NCBI GenBank assembly: GCA_902761035.1
Contig: CACWIW010000001.1
Span: 33,226-97,225 of the forward strand
Reading direction: 5' to 3'
Length of the DNA: 64,000 bases
From: an uncultured bacterium
Lineage (GTDB): Bacteria; Verrucomicrobiota; Kiritimatiellia; RFP12; UBA1067
Positions 15,547-23,260 of the stretch are shown here, piece by piece. The notes beneath the pieces are model-generated. The model was not told the DNA's origin and ran no database searches. It saw only the letters and a program-made list of their open reading frames with translations. How positions within the stretch are numbered: position 1 is the first letter of the stretch; the number at the start of each line of letters is the position of its first letter. Position numbers and translations under genes: made by a program.

Positions 15547-15588
15547 AAAAACGGCGGACAGTCCATAACGGATTGTCCGCCGTTTTTT
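15547..15588 (+). terminator. Intrinsic terminator after the HTH gene
   Basis: AAAACGGCGGACA / TGTCCGCCGTTTT stem with a 13-nt loop, continuing as TTTTTT. Confidence 0.9.
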
Positions 15589-15789
15589 ATACCCAATTCC
15601 CAATTCCCTCCCATCCCTCATAAACCCCGCAAACATCCCTGCGCCCGACCCCGCTTTTATCCGGCGGAGGTGTCGGCAAGGCATCGCGAAGCGGCAGTAA
15701 TTTTTTTGGCGCAGACGTGATTCTCAAGTCCATGTCTCCTCGGAACGCCCAGCCGGTTGTCGGCTTGGCAAAAACCAAGGAGGCAAAAA

Positions 15790-16413
15790 ATGAAGAAGCA
15801 AAAACCCGAGCCGAGAAGGCTCATCCGGCACGTCAGGAAGACTGTTGCCAACTTTGTATGGAATCACCCCGCGCTCTGGGGACAATCTAAGGCGGACGTC
15901 TTCGCCAAGGCGTTTGAAGCCGTCTGGGAATCCTGCGCGCGGACTCCGTCACAGGCAAACAAGGCGATATTCGCCGCGCTCAACAAGTGCCGCGACGTCT
16001 CGAAGCACAACCGCTCGCGCCTTGAACCGTACCATGTGCGCAAGGCGGAGAGGAAGGCGGCGGATTCGAATCTCATACGCGACGTGGAAGCCGTCCGCCA
16101 GGCGGCCTTCATGTGGTTCCTGGAGGACTACGCCAGCGATTCGCAGCGCACGGCCGTCCGCGAATTCGACCGTATCCGCGTGAGGGTGACGCTCGCCGCA
16201 ATGAGTCCCGCAGACCGCGAAATCGCGCGCCGGTACATGCGCCTCGGCTCGATTAAGGCAGTCGCACTGTCTTTCAACGTAGCGCCGCGCACCTACCTTC
16301 GCCGCGAGTGGGCCGACTTCAGGAAACGCTTCATCGCCGCGTGGAATGCGCTCGATGAAATAAAGTTGGCGCAGGCCGTCTCGTCAAATCCATACGTTCT
16401 TGCCGGGCGGTGA
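15790..16413 (+). CDS. Sigma-70-like regulatory protein
   Basis: The start is ATG at 15790 after AAGGAGGCAAAAA. The C-terminal part MSPADREIARRYMRLGSIKAVALSFNVAPRTYLRREW resembles sigma region 4 (a HTH that reads -35 elements), and KADVFAKAFEAVWESC (about 35-50) resembles region 2. Both are divergent. 207 aa, very basic (many RK pairs). Followed by the HU-like and PKD-LRR genes in the same direction, so it may direct their transcription. It could be only a HTH protein that happens to look sigma-like. Confidence 0.5.
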   Translation: MKKQKPEPRRLIRHVRKTVANFVWNHPALWGQSKADVFAKAFEAVWESCARTPSQANKAIFAALNKCRDVSKHNRSRLEPYHVRKAERKAADSNLIRDVEAVRQAAFMWFLEDYASDSQRTAVREFDRIRVRVTLAAMSPADREIARRYMRLGSIKAVALSFNVAPRTYLRREWADFRKRFIAAWNALDEIKLAQAVSSNPYVLAGR

Positions 16414-16465
16414 GCGCGTGCTCGCCACGGCGGATAAAACAACAACAACAACAAGGAGAAAACCA

Positions 16466-17188
16466 ATGAACATCAAACCATCCATGAAATATCGCGTCGT
16501 GCAGGGCCGCAACCCCCGTACGGGCGATGCAATCCAGCGTCCGCTGATCGTTGACCGCGAGACGTACTACATCGACCAGGTCGTAGAGTACGCGCTCAAC
16601 GCGGGATACGTTCGCGGACAGTTCCACGACATGCGCGGCGCGCTGAACGGCTTCATCGAGGCCATACAGCAGCTGGGCAAGGACGGCAAGGCCGTGAACC
16701 TCAGCAACTGGCTCCGCGTCCACGCCGAGCTCACGGGGCAGGTTGACGAGACCCGTCAGCTCACCGCCGCGAACGAGCTGCACGTGGTCATCACCGCGCT
16801 TCAGGACCTGAAGAGCGACTTGGCGAAGTTCAGCTGGACGAACGTGGACGACTCTGGCGTGATTCCGAAGATCGACACCATCCTCTCGCCGGGCGGCAAG
16901 CCCTGGGAGGTCGTGAAGACCAATGGCATCCTCGTCACGGGGCGCAACCTCTACTTCGACGCGGCCAAGGGCGACACCGCCACCATCACCTACGGCGAGG
17001 GCGATGCGAAGACGACCTTCAGCATCGTCCCGACCGAGAGCGACTACTCGCACATGCTCTTCGGCTGGCCGACGGAGCTTGCGGACGTTGATCCCGGAAC
17101 GAAGCTGACCTTCTCCTTTCGCACCCACGCGGGGATTGAGGGCGGCGCCGTTTACCCGATGACCAAGACGGTTACGCTTGTGGCGTAG
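16466..17188 (+). CDS. HU/IHF-like DNA-binding protein with DUF4469-type C-terminus
   Basis: Start ATG 16466 after AAGGAGAAAACCA; an (AAC)n run lies just upstream. Residues 1-120 (MKYRVVQGRNPRTGDAIQRP ... LSNWLRVHAELTGQ) match the HU-related domain in which the protein opens with a KYRV strand and has a TYY-IDQV helix. Residues about 130-240 form an Ig-like beta domain (NGILVTGRNLYF, DTATITYG) of the DUF4469 type, ending TKTVTLVA. 240 aa. Next gene starts 124 nt on. Confidence 0.75.
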   Translation: MNIKPSMKYRVVQGRNPRTGDAIQRPLIVDRETYYIDQVVEYALNAGYVRGQFHDMRGALNGFIEAIQQLGKDGKAVNLSNWLRVHAELTGQVDETRQLTAANELHVVITALQDLKSDLAKFSWTNVDDSGVIPKIDTILSPGGKPWEVVKTNGILVTGRNLYFDAAKGDTATITYGEGDAKTTFSIVPTESDYSHMLFGWPTELADVDPGTKLTFSFRTHAGIEGGAVYPMTKTVTLVA

Positions 17189-17193
17189 TCTCT

Positions 17194-17300
17194 TGATAAG
17201 GGAATTGGGAAGTGGGAAGTGGGAAGTGCCATTCCCAATTCCCAACTACCAATTCCCAATTCCCACAATTCCCAACTACCAATTCCCAACTACCACAACC
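17194..17300. repeat. GGGAATTGGGAAGTG / CAATTCCCAACTACC low-complexity repeats
   Basis: Three GGGAAGTG units are followed by five AATTCCCAACTACC-type units in the opposite sense, so the stretch can fold on itself. Lies in the gap before the PKD-LRR gene. Confidence 0.7.
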
Positions 17301-17311
17301 AGGAGAACATC

Positions 17312-17962
17312 ATGACTATCACAAAAACACTAACCCTTGTCGCCGCGCCAAAGCCGGTGTTCGTCGGCACGAGGATCGAGATTGCCGTGCCCGATGACGG
17401 CGCCGTGTTCGGAATCGCCACCGCCGATCTTGCGGCGGGGGCTGAGTCCGTGACGGTTGACTGGGGCGACGGAACGACGGACGCGTTCAGCGGCGGGATC
17501 GACCATGCCGTACACGCATACGCGAAGGCCGGGCGCTACGCCGTGTCGATTTCGGACGACGTGTCGAGCTTGGGCGTTAACGGCGAGGAGGAGCCTGCGC
17601 CGTTCGCGGAGTGCGTGGCGTGGATCGCGTCGGTGGAGTCGAACGCGGAAAAGCTCGAGGCGTTCAAGCGGTATGCGTTCAGCGGCGCGGCGAACCTGAC
17701 GCGGATCGAACTCGACGAAAGCGGCATGACGCAGCTCGTGGCGGGGCAGTTCAAGGACTGCACGTCGCTCGCCGGCGCGCTGCACTTCCGAAACGTGACA
17801 TGGGTCGGCAGCCGCAAGGGCGTTTTCGTCTTCACGGGATGTCCCGGCATAACGGAGATTCACTTCGCCGCGGAAAACGAGGAGGCGATCACGAATCTTG
17901 CGCAGTACCAGAACGATCCCACGCTTGGGACGGGAACGGCGGTGTGCCTTTTCGACCTGTGA
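17312..17962 (+). CDS. PKD-like + leucine-rich (BspA type) protein
   Basis: Start ATG 17312 after AGGAGAACATC. Residues about 45-85 (VTVDWGDGTTDAFSGGIDHA ... YAKAGRYAVSIS) show the PKD strand pattern. Residues about 105-200 (RYAFSGAANLTRIELDESGM, GCPGITEIHFAAEN) are LRR_5/BspA-type repeats. No signal peptide is seen, which is unusual for such domains. 216 aa. Ends 7 nt before the stop of the convergent recombinase gene. Confidence 0.65.
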   Translation: MTITKTLTLVAAPKPVFVGTRIEIAVPDDGAVFGIATADLAAGAESVTVDWGDGTTDAFSGGIDHAVHAYAKAGRYAVSISDDVSSLGVNGEEEPAPFAECVAWIASVESNAEKLEAFKRYAFSGAANLTRIELDESGMTQLVAGQFKDCTSLAGALHFRNVTWVGSRKGVFVFTGCPGITEIHFAAENEEAITNLAQYQNDPTLGTGTAVCLFDL

Positions 17963-17969
17963 CGGTTCC

Positions 17970-18884
17970 CTAGAGCAGGTCCGTCACGCGGATGTTGTCG
18001 ATGTTGGGCTGCGCGGGATCGGCGTAGTAGTGCATGATGGTGCGGATGTCGTCGCCGGAGATCGACACGGCCATTTCCGCCCCGAACTTCTGATAGACGT
18101 GGTCCACGCATATCTTGCGCAGCTCGTACGCGCCTTTAGCACCGGTGAAGCCCAGGCCGCGCATTTTCGCGTTCAGCTCGTCGAACACTGCGTCGTCGAG
18201 TTCTGGCAGTTCGTCGCCGTTGAAGACCGCGTGCATCTGTTCCCAAATCGACGGGTGTACCGGCCACTTGACGACGCGCCCGGAGGAGTGTTCGGTCTTG
18301 TGCGGCGTGTAGTTCAGGAACACGCGCCCGTCGCGCTCGACGAAATTGCCGCGCCTGAGGCGCATGATGTCGCCGTTGCGCATGGCGAACTCCAGCATCA
18401 TCGTGGCGGCGAACCATGTCTCTCCCGGCGGCAGCGCAACGTACCACTCCTTGACCTTCGCGAGCGTTGCGGCGTCCGGGCGGCGGTAGCGCGGGGCTTT
18501 CGGGCGGTGTCCGAAGGACGGGAACGCAGGGATTTTCCAGCCGTGGTCCTCATAGTACGGGAGCGCCCATTTGGCGAAGAGCTGCCGTAGCTGGTAGAGG
18601 CTGGAAATCGCCGTAATCGGGCGGGTGCCGTCCTTCAGCATGTCGGCGAGGTACTTGTGGATGAGCGTCGGCTTGATGATCGAGACGAGCGGGAAGTCCT
18701 CGTCGAGGGGCATCCGCTCTTGTCCGTTGCGTTCGCGCCGGTCGTTCAGCCAGCGCATGAATGCGCGATAACCGACGAGGGTGTTCTTGACGGTGTTTTC
18801 GTTGGGGCGTCCGCATTTCAGCCTTTCGACCATTGCGGCTTCGAGATACGCCTTTACCATCTTGTTCAGAGTTGGAACTGTCAT
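17970..18884 (-). CDS. Tyrosine recombinase-like protein with altered active site
   Basis: Phage-integrase fold. Core-binding region (about 15-125) with SSLYQLRQLFAKW; catalytic region has Arg in EFAMRNGDIMRLR, a beta-hairpin Lys/Arg stretch TPHKTEHSSGRVVKWPVH, AYELRK where HxLR is expected, SGDD where GHxS is expected, and MHYYAD with the candidate nucleophile Tyr. Both usual His are therefore replaced. Start ATG 18884 follows AAAGGATC. 304 aa. It sits at the junction of the island with core genes, as integrases do. The altered residues mean activity is uncertain. Confidence 0.75.
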   Translation of the reverse strand: MTVPTLNKMVKAYLEAAMVERLKCGRPNENTVKNTLVGYRAFMRWLNDRRERNGQERMPLDEDFPLVSIIKPTLIHKYLADMLKDGTRPITAISSLYQLRQLFAKWALPYYEDHGWKIPAFPSFGHRPKAPRYRRPDAATLAKVKEWYVALPPGETWFAATMMLEFAMRNGDIMRLRRGNFVERDGRVFLNYTPHKTEHSSGRVVKWPVHPSIWEQMHAVFNGDELPELDDAVFDELNAKMRGLGFTGAKGAYELRKICVDHVYQKFGAEMAVSISGDDIRTIMHYYADPAQPNIDNIRVTDLL

Positions 18885-18959
18885 TTTGGTTGATCCTTTC
18901 ATCCCTTGAGGGGATGAAGATTCTACCAATATGCGCAATTCCACGGGTGGAGGGAAGGC

Positions 18960-20396
18960 CTACTCATGAAACACTTCGGCCTGGAAGGTCTCGAACCTAG
19001 CGCCGCTGCGCCAGGCGTCTGTCGGCAATCCCGCCTTTCTCGAAAGATACGAAAGCGTTGTCTCGAGATCCCAGCCCTGTTCGGGCACGACCTGCGGCAA
19101 AAACACGGCAAACGCGCCGCCCTTCTCAAGCGTCATTCCGTCGCGTCCAAGCACGATGTCGCGCCACGACGCCACAGGTTTCGGCGGCGTAAGGGCCGAC
19201 ACCTCCACGCGGATCCCGCTCAATTCGCGTTCCGTGACGGGCATGAAGCGCGGGTCATGGAGCGCAGAATCAACCGCCCGCTTGACAACCGCCTCCACCA
19301 ACGGACGCATCGGCATGATTTCCCCGATGCAGCCGCGCAGAGCGCCGGTAGTCCTGTCGTTCAGCGTCACGAACGCACCCATCTTCATGGTGATGGGGGA
19401 TTGTGGCACGGGGAACGGGGGGCGCGAATAGGGAACGCCCTTGACCGCGCTTTCCATTGATCCGCGGGCGACGCGGAGGAGGTACGCACGCGCTGCGGCA
19501 TCGAGAACTTGATTCCCCTCGCCGGGCCATTCGACACGCCCCACGGCAGCCGTGTAGCACACGAAGCGAGAGAAGTCGCGGCCGGCGTCGGACGACGTCG
19601 CATACGCAAGGCGTACGAGCGGCGGCTTTCCGGGAAACGCGCGCAAGGCAAGTTCGATCGGGATGTGTCCGCAGATCGTCGCGCCGGTCTTCCCGACATA
19701 CGCGGCAAAGCCATCCGCATCGCATTTGGCCATGAACGAAAACGCCTCGCCGTCAACGGACGCAACTTTCGCACGGACGTCCTCGCCTCCGGAGGTGCCG
19801 TATGGTGCGTAGGAGAAGTCCGTGCCGTAGTGGGTGAAGTCTGAGGAAATTACGAGCAGCGTCTTGTCGTCCATCAACCGCGCGAGCGCCCGGGCGCACA
19901 TCGCCATCTGGTCGCGTCCGAAGGCCCCCATCACCAGCGGGACGAGCGTGAATCCATTCCCCAGCGCGAGCTGGAGAAGAGGATACTCAATCTGCGCGGA
20001 ATGCTCCGCCTCATGGATGCGGTTGTTGCGGGCGACGGGGGCCATGAGCGCGAGACGGTCGAGCCACTCCCTGTCGATGGCGATTTTGCCGAGCGGCGTC
20101 GATACGGATTCCGCCTCCGGTGCAACGAGGCGGTTCTCGATCCACGCGCGGTGACTTGGCGCGAGGACGACGACCCGGCTGTATTTTGCGCCGCGCACTA
20201 GCCGCGCGGTCCGCCACGCGATCTCTCCGGAGTACGCCCATCCTGCGTGGGGCATGACAAGGACGTTCGGCCTTTCGGGAATGGCCGGCGCGGATTTCTC
20301 GGCGCAGATCCGCATCTCCCACTTTTCGGCAACCGCGCGGATTTCGCGTTCGCTTCCCGGATACCACGATCCTGCTATTGTACTTTCAATTGTCAC
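18960..20396 (-). CDS. Memo-like protein fused to AMMECR1 domain
   Basis: Residues 1-280 are the Memo family (AmmeMemoRadiSam system protein B): AGSWYP at the N-terminus, MPHAGWAYSG, APSHRAW, SSDFTHYG and TGATICGH. Residues about 290-478 are AMMECR1 (system protein A): GAFVTLNDRTTGALRGCIGE, DSALHDPRFMPV and EVSAL. The two normally sit next to a radical SAM protein; fusion of B and A is known. Biochemical role unsettled. Start is GTG at 20396 after GGAGTAGAAC. First core gene right of the island. Confidence 0.92.
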   Translation of the reverse strand: MTIESTIAGSWYPGSEREIRAVAEKWEMRICAEKSAPAIPERPNVLVMPHAGWAYSGEIAWRTARLVRGAKYSRVVVLAPSHRAWIENRLVAPEAESVSTPLGKIAIDREWLDRLALMAPVARNNRIHEAEHSAQIEYPLLQLALGNGFTLVPLVMGAFGRDQMAMCARALARLMDDKTLLVISSDFTHYGTDFSYAPYGTSGGEDVRAKVASVDGEAFSFMAKCDADGFAAYVGKTGATICGHIPIELALRAFPGKPPLVRLAYATSSDAGRDFSRFVCYTAAVGRVEWPGEGNQVLDAAARAYLLRVARGSMESAVKGVPYSRPPFPVPQSPITMKMGAFVTLNDRTTGALRGCIGEIMPMRPLVEAVVKRAVDSALHDPRFMPVTERELSGIRVEVSALTPPKPVASWRDIVLGRDGMTLEKGGAFAVFLPQVVPEQGWDLETTLSYLSRKAGLPTDAWRSGARFETFQAEVFHE

Positions 20397-20485
20397 GTTC
20401 TACTCCTCTCTCTTTTGCTCCTCACAATCATTCAACAGTCCTGAAATCATGAAGGTCACATTACCCACCTGCGGGCAATACGCCT

Positions 20486-21040
20486 TCACGGATTCAGGGA
20501 AATGCCGAAATCTCGCAGCGGTTCTACGGGGAGGCCCATGATGTTTTCGTAGGAGCCATCGTAGGATGCCACGATGAGGTCGCCCGATTCGTCAATGTCG
20601 TATGCACCCGCGCGGTCGGTGGGATGGACGCGGGCAACGTAGTCGTCGATCATTTCCTCGGACAGTCCGCGGAACGTGACGCGCGATTCAACGCAGGCAG
20701 TCCGCTCCGTCCCGTCCTCTGCGCGGAACGCGACGCCCGTGAACACCACGTGCGTCTGGCCGGAGAGCTCGCGCAGGAACTCCTTAGCCTCGTCGAGGTC
20801 GCGCGGCTTGCCGTAGATGCGGTTGTTGAACCACACGATAGTATCGGCGGCGAGGGTCGCCCGTCCCTCCGTTGGGGCCGCGTGCAGCTTCGCGAGCGCG
20901 TTTTCCGTGACCGTTCGCACCGGATCGTGCGGAATCGAGACCTCCGGGGCCTCGGTTTTCACGATCTCGAACTCTACGCCCAGGTCACGCAATATTTTGG
21001 CCCGCCGTGGCGAGCCGGATGCAAGAATCAACGGCTTCAT
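20486..21040 (-). CDS. maf: Maf family nucleoside-triphosphate pyrophosphatase
   Basis: House-cleaning enzyme that hydrolyses non-canonical or modified NTPs to NMP and PPi. MKPLILASGSPRRAKILRDLG is the diagnostic N-terminus (SxSPRR phosphate-binding motif); LAADTIV and GKPRDLDEA carry the catalytic acid and metal sites; YDIDESGDLIV and GLPVEPL close the fold. 184 aa, typical. Its start overlaps the end of the upstream esterase gene by 56 nt, so the two are translationally linked. Confidence 0.93.
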   Translation of the reverse strand: MKPLILASGSPRRAKILRDLGVEFEIVKTEAPEVSIPHDPVRTVTENALAKLHAAPTEGRATLAADTIVWFNNRIYGKPRDLDEAKEFLRELSGQTHVVFTGVAFRAEDGTERTACVESRVTFRGLSEEMIDDYVARVHPTDRAGAYDIDESGDLIVASYDGSYENIMGLPVEPLRDFGISLNP

Positions 21041-21845
21041 CTATCAACTCCGGAATGAAAATGGGCAGGGCGTGCTCCGTGCCGGGAACCATAGTCACGG
21101 ACGCCTGCGGGAAAACCTTCTGAAGATAGGCGGCGTTCGCGGGGCGCACGATGCCGTCATGGTCGCTGTGGAAGATGTAAACGGGCGGCGACGGACGGCG
21201 CGCGCACGTCTTGTTGCTGTACGCCTGCCGTCCCGACTGCTGCTCGAAACTGCCGCCGGCGAAAACCCGTTCGATGTCGGAGCGGATATCCGATTCCATC
21301 AGGTAGTCCAGCCCACGCTCGAGATTCGCGGGTTCGTCGAGGAGATAAGGATTCGGCTTCCCCTCCGGAACGCCGAACATCCCCACTCCCTGCGTCATCA
21401 CGAGACCGTATCGCAACGCCGCAAGCCGACGAGGGGACAACCCCTTCCAGCCAGTCGCCTTGTCCTCCATCATGCGCGGCGTGACCGCGATCAGCACGAG
21501 TCCGGCGATTTTCTCGGGCCAGCGCGCGGCAAGGCGGAGCGCCGAGCTGCCGCCCATCGACCAGCCGACGAGTATGCAGCGCTCCACACGCTCCATCGCC
21601 TTTTCCGGCTCGCCGTCCAGCTGCTCCACGTAACTGAACAAGCGCGTGCGCATGAACCGGCAAAGATCCCAGGCGTGCGGGCTCGCCGCCCAGCCGTTGA
21701 GAACGAAAACGGGCAGCCGCGACGAAACGCGGTCCTCCCGCTGGTAGGGCGCGCTCGCCGAGCGCGCCGCCGCAAGCCGCTTCAGTTCGGCGGCAATGGC
21801 GCCGATTTCGCGGTCTCGCCCGCGCTCGTAATCTCCGTCAGCCAT
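20985..21845 (-). CDS. BioH-like alpha/beta hydrolase
   Basis: FVLNGWAASPHAWD gives the oxyanion segment, GWSMGGSSALRLA the nucleophile Ser, HSDHDGIVRP the acid Asp and GTEHALP the His. This order and the GWSMGG elbow match BioH/BioG-like pimeloyl-ACP methyl ester carboxylesterases used in biotin synthesis, but no other bio gene is in view. ATG 21845 after AAGGAGCG is preferred over the upstream in-frame ATG at 21863. Overlaps maf. Confidence 0.75.
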   Translation of the reverse strand: MADGDYERGRDREIGAIAAELKRLAAARSASAPYQREDRVSSRLPVFVLNGWAASPHAWDLCRFMRTRLFSYVEQLDGEPEKAMERVERCILVGWSMGGSSALRLAARWPEKIAGLVLIAVTPRMMEDKATGWKGLSPRRLAALRYGLVMTQGVGMFGVPEGKPNPYLLDEPANLERGLDYLMESDIRSDIERVFAGGSFEQQSGRQAYSNKTCARRPSPPVYIFHSDHDGIVRPANAAYLQKVFPQASVTMVPGTEHALPIFIPELIDEAVDSCIRLATAGQNIA

Positions 21846-21957
21846 TTTACGACGCTCCTTCACCGCGCGAGACGCGATGCGTCCCGCTTCTTCGCCAATC
21901 TAGTTGTTGCCGTTGCCATTGCCGTTTGACCAATTGTCCTTGTCGCCGCGTATTATA

Positions 21958-22632
21958 TCATATCTTCGCCCCCCCGCAACCGAAGAGATTTTTGCCGACA
22001 TTCGAGACCAGCAACTGGATTCTTTTCTCAGGCGACAGCGTGTAGTGGAAGCACGCCTTGTCGCGCCGAACGGCGCACCAGCGGATTTCCTTTCCGTGGT
22101 TAAGCGTTTTGGAGAGCAGCCGCTCAAGTTTCCCAACCGAAGCGACGCCGCCGCCCAGCGACGAGCGGAACCCCCGTTCGCCGGGCAACACGCCGCGTAC
22201 GCACGCCGCCGTGAAGAGATGACAGTTGAATTGCGCAACGTCATATCCAAGTCGGGACCCGCCAGCTTCAACCGCCACATGCGCAGTTTCAAGCACCCGA
22301 CTGCTTGCGAGCGGACGCCTGGTGCGCGCGTCGCAGGCGGCAAAAATGCGCGTCCCGTTGCGGATTAGACGTGTATCGTCCGACGTTCCGTTGATGAACT
22401 GCGTCAGCGACACATCCTTCACGTATCCCTCGCCATCGAGCTCGAGCACGCGGTTGCCGCCGAGATATATGCCCGTGTGTTCAAAGACGAGCGCGAGCGA
22501 GACCAGGAGCGGCGTCCCGGCCGGCGGCGGCGCAATCAGGCGATGGGCACCTGCATTTCGCCGTTCGCGCGACCGGACGCTCTCCGACACGACATCAGGC
22601 AGTTCCTTCAGCATCTGGAGAAAATCGACCAT
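21958..22632 (-). CDS. LRAT-like (permuted NlpC/P60) domain protein
   Basis: FEHTGIYLGGNRVLELDGEG carries the H-box and QFNCHLFTAACV the catalytic Cys of LRAT-type proteins, acyltransferases or hydrolases working on lipids or peptides. The His-then-Cys order fits. The C-terminal 60 residues are basic and unknown. 224 aa, no signal peptide. Start overlaps the stop of the acidic protein upstream (TGATG), so it belongs to the sigma-54 transcript from 23172-23186. Confidence 0.7.
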   Translation of the reverse strand: MVDFLQMLKELPDVVSESVRSRERRNAGAHRLIAPPPAGTPLLVSLALVFEHTGIYLGGNRVLELDGEGYVKDVSLTQFINGTSDDTRLIRNGTRIFAACDARTRRPLASSRVLETAHVAVEAGGSRLGYDVAQFNCHLFTAACVRGVLPGERGFRSSLGGGVASVGKLERLLSKTLNHGKEIRWCAVRRDKACFHYTLSPEKRIQLLVSNVGKNLFGCGGAKI

Positions 22633-23117
22633 CAGTCATCGTTCTCCTCTTCGTCGTCTTCGTCATCTTCGTCGTCTTCGTCTTCCTCGTCTTCTTCGTC
22701 TTCTTCGTCTTCTTCCTCTTCTTCTTCGTCGTCATCGGCCTCGTCATCGCCCTCTTCATCTTCATCATCGGCCTCATCATCATCGTCATCGTCGGCAGAG
22801 CCGACCTCGATGTTGCCGTCCTCGTCAACATCCACCTCGTAGTCGTCGTCGGAAGCCGCAGACTTGAACGACTCCGCCATGAATCCAAGGACACCTCCCA
22901 GAAGCGCACCTGCCACACCGCCTAGGAGCGCACCCGCAATGCCGCCGACGAGCTTGTCACTCCCATCGTCGTCGTCATCATCGTGGTCAATGAGGGCCTT
23001 CAGGTTCACCTTCCGAAGTTTCTTCGCACGCCTGCTCGCGTGATCACCTGCGGGCGTCTCGAAATCGAGAGACAGACCTTTCGCCTTCTTCGCTTTTTTC
23101 GTCTTGATTGTTGCCAT
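22632..23117 (-). CDS. Acidic protein with glycine-zipper membrane segment
   Basis: Three parts: a basic start (TIKTKKAKKAK), a Gly/Ala/Leu glycine zipper (KLVGGIAGALLGGVAGALLG, about 55-80) that could insert in a membrane or form an oligomer, and a C-terminal tail of about 70 residues almost entirely Asp and Glu. The tail is encoded by GAC/GAA/GAG triplet runs that could expand or contract. No family recognised. First gene of a two-gene operon behind a sigma-54 promoter and a leader hairpin (23142-23157). Confidence 0.65.
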   Translation of the reverse strand: MATIKTKKAKKAKGLSLDFETPAGDHASRRAKKLRKVNLKALIDHDDDDDDGSDKLVGGIAGALLGGVAGALLGGVLGFMAESFKSAASDDDYEVDVDEDGNIEVGSADDDDDDEADDEDEEGDDEADDDEEEEEEDEEDEEDEEDEDDEDDEDDEEENDD

Positions 23118-23141
23118 TGCTATCTCACTTTCTGTTTAGTG

Positions 23142-23157
23142 CGCGGGGAATTCCGCG
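23142..23157 (-). other. Leader stem-loop of the acidic-protein gene
   Basis: CGCGGGGAATTCCGCG can pair as CGCGG/CCGCG; it lies between the sigma-54 promoter and the GAAAGTGAG ribosome site. Confidence 0.4.
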
Positions 23158-23171
23158 ACGCAATGCATATA

Positions 23172-23186
23172 GCACATCGCGTGCCA
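23172..23186 (-). promoter_or_regulatory. Sigma-54 promoter A
   Basis: Minus strand TTGGCACGCGATGTGCT: GG (-24) and GC (-12) ten bases apart; the -12 is GTGC instead of TTGC. Drives 23117-21958. Confidence 0.6.
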
Positions 23187-23215
23187 AGACAGCAAACGCC
23201 GAAGTTTTGCACGAT

Positions 23216-23236
23216 ACTGGTCATCCGATGACCAGT
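23216..23236. promoter_or_regulatory. Palindrome upstream of sigma-54 promoter A
   Basis: ACTGGTCATCCGATGACCAG plus T: arms ACTGGTCA/TGACCAGT around five bases, about 45 bp upstream of the -12. Candidate activator-binding site. Confidence 0.6.
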
Positions 23237-23260
23237 GCTATGTTCAAACCTTGACAGGCA

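Noticed and set aside
1..18900. Integron with attC sites
   Set aside because: Repeats between cargo genes lack the R/L box layout of attC, each cargo has its own promoter, and the integrase lacks a recognisable integron-type insert.
22477..22842. Plus-strand poly-Ser ORF
   Set aside because: Antisense reading of the GAC/GAA triplets of the acidic protein.
23118..23260. CRISPR or tandem array around the acidic-protein gene
   Set aside because: The repeats at 22640-22800 are codon triplets for Asp/Glu, without spacers.
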